NCBI RefSeq assembly: GCF_036014215.1
Contig: NZ_CP107921.1
Coordinates: 310,001 to 374,000 of the forward strand
Direction: 5' to 3'
Source: Streptomyces sp. NBC_00440
GTDB taxonomy: Bacteria; Actinomycetota; Actinomycetes; Streptomycetales; Streptomycetaceae
Length of the DNA stretch: 64,000 nt
The position numbers and the translations under genes are program-made. Under the pieces are notes generated by a model that saw only the letters and a program-made list of their open reading frames with translations, ran no database searches and was not told the origin of the DNA. Shown here one piece after another: positions 40,769 to 49,043 of this stretch (the first letter of the stretch is position 1; each line of letters opens with the position of its first letter).

Positions 40769-41908
40769 ATGTACACAGCATCGTCCTCCGTGTCCGCCCC
40801 ATCCCGGCCGCACCGTTCCCTCCCTGCCGGTGGCGGACCGTTCCTGGATCCCTCCCACGCCGCTGCGGCGCTCGGCACCGGGCGGATCCGGCGGGCGGCG
40901 GGACCGGGCACCCAACCGCTCAGCGGGAGGCTCGACTTGTCCGGCCCCCAGGGTGCGCAGCTGCGGATGGCGATCGCTTCGGTGCACCGCATCTGCCCGG
41001 AGTTCAACCCCGTCCAGATACTGCGCCGGAGCAGCCGTTCGGTTCTACTCGTCGGAACGACCGGGCGGGCGACGGCAGTTGCCAAGTGTCTGATCGACCA
41101 GTCCCCCGCCTGGGCGGAGAGCTTCCGCCACGAAATAGCTACATACCGCACGTTCGTCCGGCACCGCCCACCGGTCCGGGTTCCGCGGCTCATCGCCGCG
41201 GATCCCGAGAACTGCACCCTGGTGATCGAGCGGATGGCCGGACGGGCTGCGGCACTTCAGCGCCACCCCGTGGACACCCCGCCGCGTGCGGATCTGCGGG
41301 CCGTGCTCGGCGCGGTGACCCGGGTGAACGCCTGGCGGCCGCCGGGCGGGCTGTTCGGCCAGCCCCTCGACTACGCCTCCCGGATCGCCAGGTACCACGA
41401 GCTCGGTCTCTTCACCGACCGGGACCTCGGCGACCTCCAGAAGCTGCTGCACGGTCTCGCGTACTCCGGCGGCCGGCAGGGCATGGGCCAGTTCTGCCAC
41501 GGTGACGCGCTGCTCTCCAACATCCTGCTGTCACCGGCGGGCCCGGTACTGGTCGACTGGGAGCACGCGGGCTGGTATCTGCCCGGGTACGACCTGGCGA
41601 CGCTCTGGTCCGTGCTGGGCGAGGCGCCGGTGGCACGGCGTCAGATCAGCCAGCTGGCGCAGGCCGCGGGCCCCGCGGCCAGGGACGCCTTCCTGGTGAA
41701 CCTGATGCTGGTGCTGACCCGTGAGATCCGTACGTACGAGACGGCCGTCCAGCGCACCATCCGCGAGGCCGCGCCCACCGGCGCGGGCCATCAGCCGCAG
41801 CCCGGCGTGCTCTCGCACGGCGAGGAGCAGCGCCTGCTGCTCAGGCGGCTGCACGACGACTGCGCCCTGGCCCGCCGCGCCGTCCGCGCGGCTGTCGGGA
41901 CCCGCTGA
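40769..41908 (+). CDS. Aminoglycoside-phosphotransferase-like (APH/ChoK family) protein
   Basis: 379 residues. APH fold: N-lobe [25 protein letters not shown], with the catalytic loop [13 protein letters not shown] and the metal-binding [18 protein letters not shown]. The N-terminal 60 residues are hydrophilic and unconserved. Likely phosphorylates a small molecule or acts as a pseudo-kinase; it is not a known resistance gene. It faces the NsdA-like gene. A 20-bp hairpin terminator follows. Confidence 0.85.
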   Translation: MYTASSSVSAPSRPHRSLPAGGGPFLDPSHAAAALGTGRIRRAAGPGTQPLSGRLDLSGPQGAQLRMAIASVHRICPEFNPVQILRRSSRSVLLVGTTGRATAVAKCLIDQSPAWAESFRHEIATYRTFVRHRPPVRVPRLIAADPENCTLVIERMAGRAAALQRHPVDTPPRADLRAVLGAVTRVNAWRPPGGLFGQPLDYASRIARYHELGLFTDRDLGDLQKLLHGLAYSGGRQGMGQFCHGDALLSNILLSPAGPVLVDWEHAGWYLPGYDLATLWSVLGEAPVARRQISQLAQAAGPAARDAFLVNLMLVLTREIRTYETAVQRTIREAAPTGAGHQPQPGVLSHGEEQRLLLRRLHDDCALARRAVRAAVGTR

Positions 41909-41949
41909 ACCGCGGGGCCCGACGCCAGGCTCCTGAGGGGTGAGGGGGA

Positions 41950-41995
41950 AGCACGGTGCGCGCCCGGTGCCGACACACCGGGCGCGCACCGTGCT
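41950..41995. terminator. Very strong bidirectional hairpin terminator
   Basis: 20-bp perfect stem (AGCACGGTGCGCGCCCGGTG and complement) with a 6-nt loop, 42 bp after the kinase-like stop and 78 bp beyond the amidase stop. Confidence 0.85.
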
Positions 41996-42033
41996 GTTCG
42001 TGTGCGGTCTCCGCCGGAGCCGGCCGCCGAACC

Positions 42034-42088
42034 GAGTGGCCGTCAGTGGGTGCGCACGGAGCTGAGTGGTCGTCAGTGGGTGCGCACG
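42034..42088. repeat. Tandem 30-bp-period repeat over the amidase stop codon
   Basis: A 25-bp segment (starting GAGTGGYCGTCAGTGGGTGC) occurs at 42034 and 42064 with one mismatch. On the minus strand the second copy encodes the last residues (VRTH) and stop of the amidase; the first repeats that coding sequence in the 3' untranslated region. Confidence 0.8.
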
Positions 42089-43404
42089 ATGTCGACGTCG
42101 GACGCCTTGACGAAGGCCACCCGGTGTCCGATCTGCACGGTCACGTACTTGGTGGCGCCGGGGAAGTACGTGTGGTCGTACGGGTAGGAGGCGTCGATCG
42201 TCGGGGCGTAGTAGTAGCCGGTGGGCGCCTCGCCGCCGCCGGGGTAGGCCTGGCCCTGCTTGATCGTGTACGGGAGGGGCGTGCCGAGGCGGGCGGCGGT
42301 GAAGTCCGCCGGGTACTCGCTCTTCTCGGGGTAGGCCACCCCGTACACCGGCACATCGGTCCGGCCGGCCTTCGGCCTGACCACGTATCCGGAGGTCGGT
42401 GTGGTGGTCCTGGTGTGCGCCGGGCTCTGGAACCAGGCCTTCTGGCCGTACCACCAGATCGCGGTCCAGCCGGGCGCGTGGCCGGCGACCACGGCCTGCT
42501 GCGATGCGCTGATCTTGCTGCCCCAGTCGGCGATGCAGTTGGTGCCGGGCTTGCCGTCGGTGTGCAGTGCCGGGTCCGAGAAGAGCGGTGATCCGGTGGA
42601 GGGCCCGGTGTGGAGCGGCACCGCGCTCGATGCCTGCGCCGGGAGGTCCACGTTCTTCTCGCAGTCGCGGAACTCCTGGATGTTCTCCTTGAACACCGGG
42701 CTGATGGTGACGAGTTGGCTGTGGGGCGAGGCGGTCGGGACGGTGGGCCTGCCCACCAGCTTCATGAAGTAGTCCCAGTCCCAGTACGTCCCGGGGTCCC
42801 AGTGCATGGCCGCCGTCCCGGCGGTGCTGGTGGGCGGGACGTTGTCGTGGCCGATGATGTGCTGGCGGTCCAGCGGGATGTCGTACTTGGCCGCGAGATA
42901 GCGTACGAGGGCGGCCGTCGAGCGGTACATCGCCGGGGTGAACCACGTGGAGCCGTCGGCCGCCACGCCTTCCTGCTCGATCCCGATGGACTGCTGGTTG
43001 ATGTACCAGTTGCCCGCCTGCCAGGCGATGTCCTTGTCCTTGACCATCTGCGCCACATGACCGTCGCCGGAGCGGACCACGTAGTGCGCGGACGTCTGGC
43101 TGTGCGGGTCCTGGAAGATCTGCAGCGTCTTGTCGAAGGTCTCCTCGGTGTCGTGCAGGACGATGTACTTGATCTTCCCGGTGTGCGGGCGGTCCGCGGT
43201 GTCGTAGTTGCCGTACGTCTCCTTGTCGGCGGGATCCCCGGTCTGCTGATAGGCGGCGGGGGCCCACTCGCAGTCGAGGGTGCGGGGGCACTCCGGCCGG
43301 GTGCTCGGGGGGCTCGCCTGCGCCGCCGGGCCGATCAGGGCGAGGCCGAAGGTGCTCGCGGTGGTCAGCGCGAGCGCGAGTCTGATCCGCTGCTTGGACG
43401 TCAT
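42073..43404 (-). CDS. Secreted N-acetylmuramoyl-L-alanine amidase (PGRP/Ami_2 type)
   Basis: 443 residues. Signal peptide, then an amidase_2 domain with zinc ligands in KYIVLHDTEETF and GHDNVPP (His...His, with D/Y region) and the substrate groove SAHYVVRSGDGHVAQMV. A downstream region (about residues 240-443) with repeated CIADWGSKI and GWTAIWWYGQKAWFQSP segments resembles SH3-like or cell-wall binding repeats. It cleaves the lactyl-alanine bond of peptidoglycan outside the cell. A dre-like site 114-129 bp upstream suggests control by DasR, linking wall turnover to GlcNAc. Confidence 0.93.
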   Translation of the reverse strand: MTSKQRIRLALALTTASTFGLALIGPAAQASPPSTRPECPRTLDCEWAPAAYQQTGDPADKETYGNYDTADRPHTGKIKYIVLHDTEETFDKTLQIFQDPHSQTSAHYVVRSGDGHVAQMVKDKDIAWQAGNWYINQQSIGIEQEGVAADGSTWFTPAMYRSTAALVRYLAAKYDIPLDRQHIIGHDNVPPTSTAGTAAMHWDPGTYWDWDYFMKLVGRPTVPTASPHSQLVTISPVFKENIQEFRDCEKNVDLPAQASSAVPLHTGPSTGSPLFSDPALHTDGKPGTNCIADWGSKISASQQAVVAGHAPGWTAIWWYGQKAWFQSPAHTRTTTPTSGYVVRPKAGRTDVPVYGVAYPEKSEYPADFTAARLGTPLPYTIKQGQAYPGGGEAPTGYYYAPTIDASYPYDHTYFPGATKYVTVQIGHRVAFVKASDVDIVRTH

Positions 43405-43517
43405 GACGGCCCTTCTTGCCGGGAGTTGCGCCGTGGTGATCTCTCGAACGGTATGGGCGCACTCTCCGACGTGAGTGATGGCACGTCAAGAGCGCCGCAC
43501 AGGGCGGCTGTTGAAAC

Positions 43518-43533
43518 AGTTGTCCAGACCACT
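43518..43533. promoter_or_regulatory. dre-like (DasR) site upstream of the amidase
   Basis: AGTTGTCCAGACCACT matches 13 of 16 positions of the recalled dre consensus ACTGGTCTAGACCACT; the right half (AGACCACT) is perfect. It lies upstream of the amidase on the minus strand. Confidence 0.65.
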
Positions 43534-43645
43534 GGCATGGCCGATGACCAGCGCGAAGGGCGCGGCAACCAGGCTCTGACAGAGCCGTGTTACCGGACCT
43601 TTACGTACGGGGGTGCTCGTCCCTGCCGGTCCTGGCGCGCGGGAC

Positions 43646-44146
43646 TCAGCCCTGCTGGAACATCTCCGCGGGCAGCGGCTTCAGAAGGGCGTACAGGTCG
43701 TCGGTGATCGGCCGGTCCCAGCTGGCGATGGTGACCAGGACCTTGTCGCTGCGGTCGAACTGGACGCAGGAGATCCGGCTCTCCGAGAGCTTCAGGCGCC
43801 GCACGATGAGGAGGTTGTCGCCCTGCATCACCGGCATGTCCTCGGTGTCGAGCACCTCGATGGGCTCGTCGTTCTCCAGGGCCACGAGCAGCTGCGCCAC
43901 CTCGAAGGGGATCTGGCCATCGGCGACCTCACGGGCGGGCGAGCCCTCCGGCAGATTCCCGATGATCATCGCCGGGCCGCGGCCGCCGAAGAGGTCGTAC
44001 CGCAGGAAGACGCCCTGGCAGGTCCCGTCGGGTGCGGGAAGGAGTCCGGCGCCGAGGTTTCCGGGCCAGTCACCCGGGTCCATGGCCAGGACGTCGAAGT
44101 CCGGGCCCGCGGGAGTGGCGGCGCTGCGGCGGCGGAGGAAGGACAT
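43646..44146 (-). CDS. Conserved hypothetical cytoplasmic protein
   Basis: 166 residues from the ATG at 44146 (MSFLRRRSAATPAGPDFDVL...). Landmarks are GDWPGNLGAGLLPAPDGTCQ, MIIGNLPEGSPAREVADG and NLLIVRRLKLSESRI. No signal or membrane segment. I recognise it as a streptomycete protein of unknown function, not a named family. Separate transcript from the amidase (241-bp gap). Confidence 0.7.
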   Translation of the reverse strand: MSFLRRRSAATPAGPDFDVLAMDPGDWPGNLGAGLLPAPDGTCQGVFLRYDLFGGRGPAMIIGNLPEGSPAREVADGQIPFEVAQLLVALENDEPIEVLDTEDMPVMQGDNLLIVRRLKLSESRISCVQFDRSDKVLVTIASWDRPITDDLYALLKPLPAEMFQQG

Positions 44147-44336
44147 ACAGCCATGGTACGTGGCCCCGCCGGCCCGGCGAAGCCGGGGCCGGGGCTGTGC
44201 GGACCGGCCCTGATCGTCCTGACACCCTCCCGCGGCGAAGCTCAGCGTAGGCCGGTGGGCACACCCTGTGCACCGGGTGCCACGGGCGCCTGCGGCCCGC
44301 ACCGGCACACTGCGGACCCGGGCACCGGGGCGGCCG

Positions 44337-44579
44337 TCAGGTCAGGTCGAAGTCGCCCTCCCGGGCGCCCAGGACGAAGGCCCGCCACTCGCCCGGATCG
44401 AAGATCAGTGACGGGCTCCCCGGTTTACCGCTGTTGCGCATCGCGATGAAGCCCTCCACGAAGGCGATCTGCACGTCGCCCCGCCCCTGGCTCCCCGACT
44501 GCCAGTCCGCGTCGGTGAGATCGAGGTCCGGCTTGTCCCAGCCCGCAAGGGTCCGCTGAGGGGTGGTGCTCTCGCCCAC
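44337..44579 (-). CDS. DUF397 domain protein
   Basis: 80 residues. The DUF397 pattern is clear: ADWQSGSQGRGDVQIAFVEG, IAMRNSGKPGSPSLIFDPGE and WRAFVLGAREGDFD. DUF397 proteins are the small partners of XRE-type regulators in streptomycete development (as WhiJ/BldB-type systems). Here it is an orphan: no XRE gene is adjacent. Confidence 0.92.
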   Translation of the reverse strand: MGESTTPQRTLAGWDKPDLDLTDADWQSGSQGRGDVQIAFVEGFIAMRNSGKPGSPSLIFDPGEWRAFVLGAREGDFDLT

Positions 44580-44707
44580 GTCCGTGCTCCTCCCGGTTCG
44601 TCGTCCGTGGCCACCCTAGCGATCCGTACGGGCGACGGACAGGCCACAGCTGTTCGGTGCCTGATCCGATCGAATGCCCCCGGCCTCCAGCCGTCAGCCC
44701 CCAGCCG

Positions 44708-45907
44708 TCAGCCGGTGGGCGGTTCGGAGCCGACCAGCCACATGGAGAAGAACTGCGAGCCGCCGCCGTAGGCGTGCCCGAGCGCCTTGCGGGCGCCGTC
44801 CACCTGGTGCTCCCCGGCCGCGCCGCGCACCTGGAGGGCGGCCTCGGCGAACCGGATCATGCCGGAGGCGCCGATGGGGTTGGTGGAGAGCACTCCGCCC
44901 GAGGGGTTCACCGGAAGGTCGCCGTCCAGTTCGGTGGCGCCGGACTCGGTGAGCTTCCAGCCCTCGCCCTCGTCCGCGAAGCCCAGGTTCTCCAGCCACA
45001 TCGGCTCGTACCAGGAGAACGGGACGTACATCTCGACGGCGTCGATCTCCCGGCGCGGGTCGGTGATCCCGGCCTGCCGGTAGACATCGGCGGCGCAGTC
45101 CTTGCCCGCCTGCGGGGAGACGAAGTCCTTGCCCGCGAAGAGGGTCGGCTCGCTGCGCATCGCGCCGCCGTGCATCCAGGCGGGCGGCCGTGGCGAACGG
45201 GCCGCCCCCGTACGGTCGGTGAGGACCATCGCGCACGCTCCGTCCGACGACGGGCAGGTCTCGGAGTAGCGGACCGGGTCCCACAGCATGGGGGAAGCCT
45301 GGACCTTCTCCAGGGTGATGTCCTTCTCGTGCAGATGCGCGTAGGGGTTCTTCAGCGCGTTACGGCGGTCCTTGTACGCGACGAGCGAGCCGACCGTGTC
45401 GGGCGCCCCGGCCCTGCGCATATAGGCCCGCACATGCGGGGCGAAGAACCCGCCGGCTCCGGCGAGCAGGGGCTGCTGGAACGGTACGGGGAGGGAGAGG
45501 CCCCACATGGCGTTGGACTCGGACTGCTTCTCGAACGCGAGGGTGAGTACCGTCCTGTGCACCCGGGAGGCGATCAGGTTGGAGGCGACGAGCGTGGTCG
45601 ATCCGCCGACCGAGCCGGCCGTGTGCACGCGCATCATGGGTTTGCCGACGGCGCCCAGCGCGTCCGCCAGATAGAGCTCCGGCATCATCACGCCCTCGAA
45701 GAAGTCCGGGGCCTTGCCGATGACGACGGCGTCGATGTCCGCCCAGGTCAGTTCGGCGTCGTTCAGGGCACGCGCGGCGGCCTCGCGGACGAGGCCGGCG
45801 ATGGACACGTCGTGCCGGGCGGCGACGTGGTGGGTCTGGCCGATACCGACGACGGCCACGGGCTCCTTGCCGGTCGCGCCTCGGTTGTTCGCGGGCTGGT
45901 TACTCAC
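44708..45907 (-). CDS. Thiolase-fold protein lacking the nucleophilic Cys (Ltp-like aldolase type)
   Basis: 399 residues from GTG 45907 behind GGAGAGG, overlapping the upstream stop by 4 bp. Thiolase fold throughout (VAVVGIGQTHHVAA; NPSGGVLSTNPIGASGMIRF; GHAYGGGSQFFSMWLV). The position of the thiolase nucleophile (normally NRLCGSG) reads HTAGSVGGST, without Cys. Steroid-catabolic Ltp2-type retro-aldolases have the same feature and use tyrosines, so a C-C lyase role on a CoA ester is likely. It pairs with the next two genes, which supply a second thiolase-fold protein and a DUF35 partner. Confidence 0.9.
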   Translation of the reverse strand: MSNQPANNRGATGKEPVAVVGIGQTHHVAARHDVSIAGLVREAAARALNDAELTWADIDAVVIGKAPDFFEGVMMPELYLADALGAVGKPMMRVHTAGSVGGSTTLVASNLIASRVHRTVLTLAFEKQSESNAMWGLSLPVPFQQPLLAGAGGFFAPHVRAYMRRAGAPDTVGSLVAYKDRRNALKNPYAHLHEKDITLEKVQASPMLWDPVRYSETCPSSDGACAMVLTDRTGAARSPRPPAWMHGGAMRSEPTLFAGKDFVSPQAGKDCAADVYRQAGITDPRREIDAVEMYVPFSWYEPMWLENLGFADEGEGWKLTESGATELDGDLPVNPSGGVLSTNPIGASGMIRFAEAALQVRGAAGEHQVDGARKALGHAYGGGSQFFSMWLVGSEPPTG

Positions 45908-46950
45908 TGGGCCTCTCCTTCGAGGACGGCGACCAGATTCTGTTGCAGGCACGGGCCGGATGTGGCGTGCGCGAGGGCCCGGTCGGACTCACCGCGCTGG
46001 ATCCGGGCCGCGGCCTCGCCGAGCCTGATGAGCCCGGCCGCCATGACGGGGTTGGCGGCGAGGGCGCCGCCCGACGGGTTGACGCGTACGTCGTCGCCGA
46101 GCCGGAGCGCCTTGCGCAGGACGACCTCCTGGGAGGTGAAGGGCGCGTGCAGTTCGGCGGTGTCGACGGGGCGCTCGAAGGCCCCGGCCCGTTCGGCGGC
46201 CAGCCGGGCGGACGGCGAGTCCGTGAGGTCGCGTACGCCGAGGCTGTGGGCCTCGATGCGGTGGTCCATCCCCCGGATCCAGGCGGGACGCTCGCACAGG
46301 TCGCGTGCCCGGTCGCCCGCCACCAGCACGACGGCCGCCGCGCCGTCCCCGATGGGCGGGCAGTCGCCGGTGCGCAGCGGCTGCACGAGGTAGTCGCCCT
46401 GCGGCCGGGCGCCCGGGAGTTGGGCGTGCGGGTTGTCGGCCGCGTCGCCGCGGCTGCGGGCGGCGACCCCGGCGAGCGCGGGCTCGTCGGTCTCGCCGGC
46501 GTCGATCAGCGCCTGCGCCTGGAGCGCGGCGAGCGCGACGGAGTCGGGCCAGAGCGGGGCGACGTAGTAGGGGTCGAGCTGCCGGGTCAGTACGTCCCTG
46601 ACCGATCCGGGCGATGACTTGCCGTAGGAGTAGACGAGGGCGGTGTCGGCCTCGCCGGTCAGCAGTTTCACCCACGCCTCGTACAGCGCCCAGGCCCCGT
46701 CCATCTCCACATGGGACTCGGAGATCGGGGGCCAGGCTCCGACGCCGTCGAGCGTCATCGTGAACGAGAAGGCCCGGCCCGCCAGATAGTCGCTCGACCC
46801 GGAGCAGGTGAAGCCGATGTCGCTGGTTTTCAGCCCGGTCTGCGCGAGCACGCTGTGCAGGACCGGCATCACCATCTCGACCTCGGAGCACTCGTCGGTG
46901 CGCCGCAGGTGGTCGCTCTGTGCGAAGGCGACGATCGCGATGTCCCGCAT
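45904..46950 (-). CDS. Thiolase-fold protein, second Ltp-like subunit
   Basis: 348 residues from the ATG at 46950. Landmarks are IAIVAFAQSDHLRRTD, GFTCSGSSDYLAGRAFSFTM and VRVNPSGGALAANPVMAAGLIRLGEAA. The usual nucleophile region reads SESHVEMDGAWAL with no Cys; a Cys (SGPCLQQN) is present near the C-terminus. Coupled at both ends (ATG overlap with the upstream TGA; GTGA overlap downstream), so the proteins are probably made in fixed ratio. This order, OB-fold protein then two thiolase-fold proteins, resembles the Rv3521-ltp4-ltp3 cluster of M. tuberculosis (from memory). Confidence 0.9.
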   Translation of the reverse strand: MRDIAIVAFAQSDHLRRTDECSEVEMVMPVLHSVLAQTGLKTSDIGFTCSGSSDYLAGRAFSFTMTLDGVGAWPPISESHVEMDGAWALYEAWVKLLTGEADTALVYSYGKSSPGSVRDVLTRQLDPYYVAPLWPDSVALAALQAQALIDAGETDEPALAGVAARSRGDAADNPHAQLPGARPQGDYLVQPLRTGDCPPIGDGAAAVVLVAGDRARDLCERPAWIRGMDHRIEAHSLGVRDLTDSPSARLAAERAGAFERPVDTAELHAPFTSQEVVLRKALRLGDDVRVNPSGGALAANPVMAAGLIRLGEAAARIQRGESDRALAHATSGPCLQQNLVAVLEGEAQ

Positions 46951-47927
46951 CAGATCAGCTCCTTGTACGTGTCGTAGTCGGCGTCGGGCTCGCCGGTGGG
47001 CCGGTAGTGGTCGGGGAAGCGGGCGCCCTCGGTCCACACCGGTTCGACGCGCAGTCCCATCCGCACCTGGTCGTACGGGATGCCGCCGATCCGGCCGTGC
47101 AGCGCGAGGCCCGCGCCGTCGAGGGCGATGTGCCCGTAGACGTAGGGCACTTCGATGTCGAGGCCGCGGGCCTTGATGTTGACGATGCAGTACGTGGTGA
47201 GGGTGCCTGCGGGGCCGACCTCGACCCGGTCGGTCGTCGCGACTCCGCAGGTGGGGCAGGCGCCGCGCGGGGGTACGTAGACCTTGGCGCAGGAGGGGCA
47301 GCGCTCGCCGACGGTCTTCCGGTCGGCGAGCGCGTTGATGTAGTCGGTCTGCGCGCGGCCGGGGCTGTAGACGTAGTCGAGGCGTGCGGGGGCGGTGATG
47401 CCGGTGACGAGGTCGTCGAACAGTCCGCTGTGTGCGGGCGCGGCGGTCCCGCCCGCGCCCTCGCTCTCGCTCTCGCTCTCATACGGCTCGAAGCAGGCGA
47501 TGTCCGTGATGGCTCCGGTGCGCTCGGCGGCCCAGCGGATGCGTACGCGCTGCCCGGAGTGCACGGCGTCGGGTCCCGGGGCGTCGAGGACATGCAGCAG
47601 TGCGGTGTCGGCGCCGTCGAGTTTCACCAGGACCCAGGCGAAGGGGGTCGTGAGTGGCTGGCCGCGGCGCGGGGACGCGTTCCAGGCCCAGGTGGTGACG
47701 GTGCCGGTGGGGGCGACCTCGACCAGGTCGCGTATCTCGTCGGCGGTGACGGGGTCGTACTCGACGGGTGGGACGAGGATCGTGCCGTCGCCGGTCCGCA
47801 CCCCCAGGACGGTGCGCTCGCGCAGCCCGGTGAGGAAGGCGCTCTGCACGGGTCCGAGGGAGCGGGTGAAGGGGAACTCGACGACGAGGGGGGCGCGGAG
47901 CACCTCCGGTGAGGGAGCGGCTGTCAT
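46950..47927 (-). CDS. Double OB-fold/DUF35 protein with zinc ribbon (acyl-CoA partner protein)
   Basis: 325 residues from the ATG at 47927 behind GGAG. The N-terminal half is a DUF35-like OB fold (VEVAPTGTVTTWAWNASP, FAWVLVKLDGADTALLHVLD). The C-terminal half has a rubredoxin-like zinc ribbon (CPSCAKVYVPPRGACPTC) followed by a second OB fold (VEVGPAGTLTTYCIVNIK, VYGHIALDGAGLALHG). Such proteins form complexes with Ltp thiolase-fold enzymes and bind acyl-CoA. Internal Ser/Glu repeat (SESESEGAG) forms a linker. TGATG coupling to the next gene. Confidence 0.92.
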   Translation of the reverse strand: MTAAPSPEVLRAPLVVEFPFTRSLGPVQSAFLTGLRERTVLGVRTGDGTILVPPVEYDPVTADEIRDLVEVAPTGTVTTWAWNASPRRGQPLTTPFAWVLVKLDGADTALLHVLDAPGPDAVHSGQRVRIRWAAERTGAITDIACFEPYESESESEGAGGTAAPAHSGLFDDLVTGITAPARLDYVYSPGRAQTDYINALADRKTVGERCPSCAKVYVPPRGACPTCGVATTDRVEVGPAGTLTTYCIVNIKARGLDIEVPYVYGHIALDGAGLALHGRIGGIPYDQVRMGLRVEPVWTEGARFPDHYRPTGEPDADYDTYKELI

Positions 47928-48036
47928 GGGTGGGCTCCAAATTCTCCGCTGCGGGCGGGGGCTCGTCCGGCGGGTGCCGGAGCGTCGGAAGGGGAACCGG
48001 TGCCGGCCGGGGGCCGGTGCGGAATGCGGCGCACGG

Positions 48037-48837
48037 TCAGGCCCTGCGGTAGACGGGCGGCCGTTTCTCGGCGAAGGCGCGTGAGCCCTCCTTCGCGTCC
48101 GCGGTGTCGAAGACGGGCCAGCCACGGTCCAGTTCGGCCTTCAGCCCCTCGGTCTCGGTCAGTTCGGCCGTCTCGTAGACCGAGGCCTTGACGGCTTCCA
48201 CGGCGAGCGGCCCGCAGGCGTTGATCTGCGCGGCGATCTCCAGGGCCTTCTCCAGCGCGGTGCCGTCGGGCACCACATGGCCGATGAGACCGACGGCCGC
48301 CGCTTCGGCCGCGGTGTAAGGGCGGCCGGTGAGCAGCATCTCCAGCGCGTGGGTGCGGGGGATCTGGCGCTGAAGGCGCACCGTGGAGCCGCCGATCGGG
48401 AAGAGTCCGCGCCTGACCTCGAAGAGGCCGAAGGTGGCGCTCTCGGCCCCGACCCGGATGTCGGTGCCCTGGAGGATCTCGGTGCCTCCGGCGACGCAGT
48501 GGCCCTCGACCGCGGCGATCACCGGTTTGCGGGGCCGGTGGTGGCGCAGCATCGCCTTCCAGTGCAGATCGGGGTCGGCCTTGAGGCGGTCGCGGTACTG
48601 CTCGCCCTCCATCCCCGCGCCGGCCAGGGCCTTGAGGTCCATGCCGGCGCAGAAGGCGCCGCCCGCTCCGGTGAGCACCACCGAGCGGACCTCGTCGTCC
48701 TCGTCGGCCGCCAGCCAGCCGTCGTAGAGCCCGACCAGCATCGGCAGCGAGAGCGCGTTCTTCGCCTCCGGCCTGTTCAGAGTGAGCACCAGCGTGGCGC
48801 CTTCGCGCCGCACGGTGAGGTGTTCCGTACCACCCAT
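48037..48837 (-). CDS. Enoyl-CoA hydratase (crotonase family)
   Basis: 266 residues. Both oxyanion-hole segments (GGAFCAGMDLKAL; EGHCVAGGTEILQGTDIRV) are present, and both Glu used for hydration remain (GGTEIL and FGLFEVRRGLFP). So unlike the crotonase at 428, this is probably an active hydratase/isomerase. It is first in the catabolic operon with the OB and thiolase-fold genes downstream (110-bp gap). Divergent from the acyl-CoA ligase. Confidence 0.94.
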   Translation of the reverse strand: MGGTEHLTVRREGATLVLTLNRPEAKNALSLPMLVGLYDGWLAADEDDEVRSVVLTGAGGAFCAGMDLKALAGAGMEGEQYRDRLKADPDLHWKAMLRHHRPRKPVIAAVEGHCVAGGTEILQGTDIRVGAESATFGLFEVRRGLFPIGGSTVRLQRQIPRTHALEMLLTGRPYTAAEAAAVGLIGHVVPDGTALEKALEIAAQINACGPLAVEAVKASVYETAELTETEGLKAELDRGWPVFDTADAKEGSRAFAEKRPPVYRRA

Positions 48838-48943
48838 GACCGTCCTCCCGTTTCAAGACCTGGGCGCCCTCAGAGGATGTGAGCCGGATCGGTGAGCGGC
48901 GCGTAGACAGGTTGCAGGAGGCGGGGTTGCAGTTCAATAGTTT

Positions 48944-48960
48944 TCTGACAGTCAGTCAGA
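48944..48960. promoter_or_regulatory. TetR-type operator between crotonase and acyl-CoA ligase
   Basis: TCTGACAGTCAGTCAGA: 6-bp arms TCTGAC/GTCAGA with a 5-bp spacer, 84-100 bp upstream of the ligase start and 107-123 bp from the crotonase start. Such CTGAC/GTCAG motifs are typical of TetR regulators of acyl-CoA catabolism. No regulator gene is adjacent. Confidence 0.65.
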
Positions 48961-49043
48961 TTTCTTCGCGGGGGGCCTTCCCACTTTCCGCGCGCGGCGC
49001 TGTAATGACGCCGGGTCATTGGACGCCGGCGTCAGGAGATGTG

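Noticed and set aside
44657..46393. 578-codon plus-strand open frame
   Set aside because: It is antisense to the two thiolase-fold genes, which show conserved motifs and coupled starts on the minus strand.
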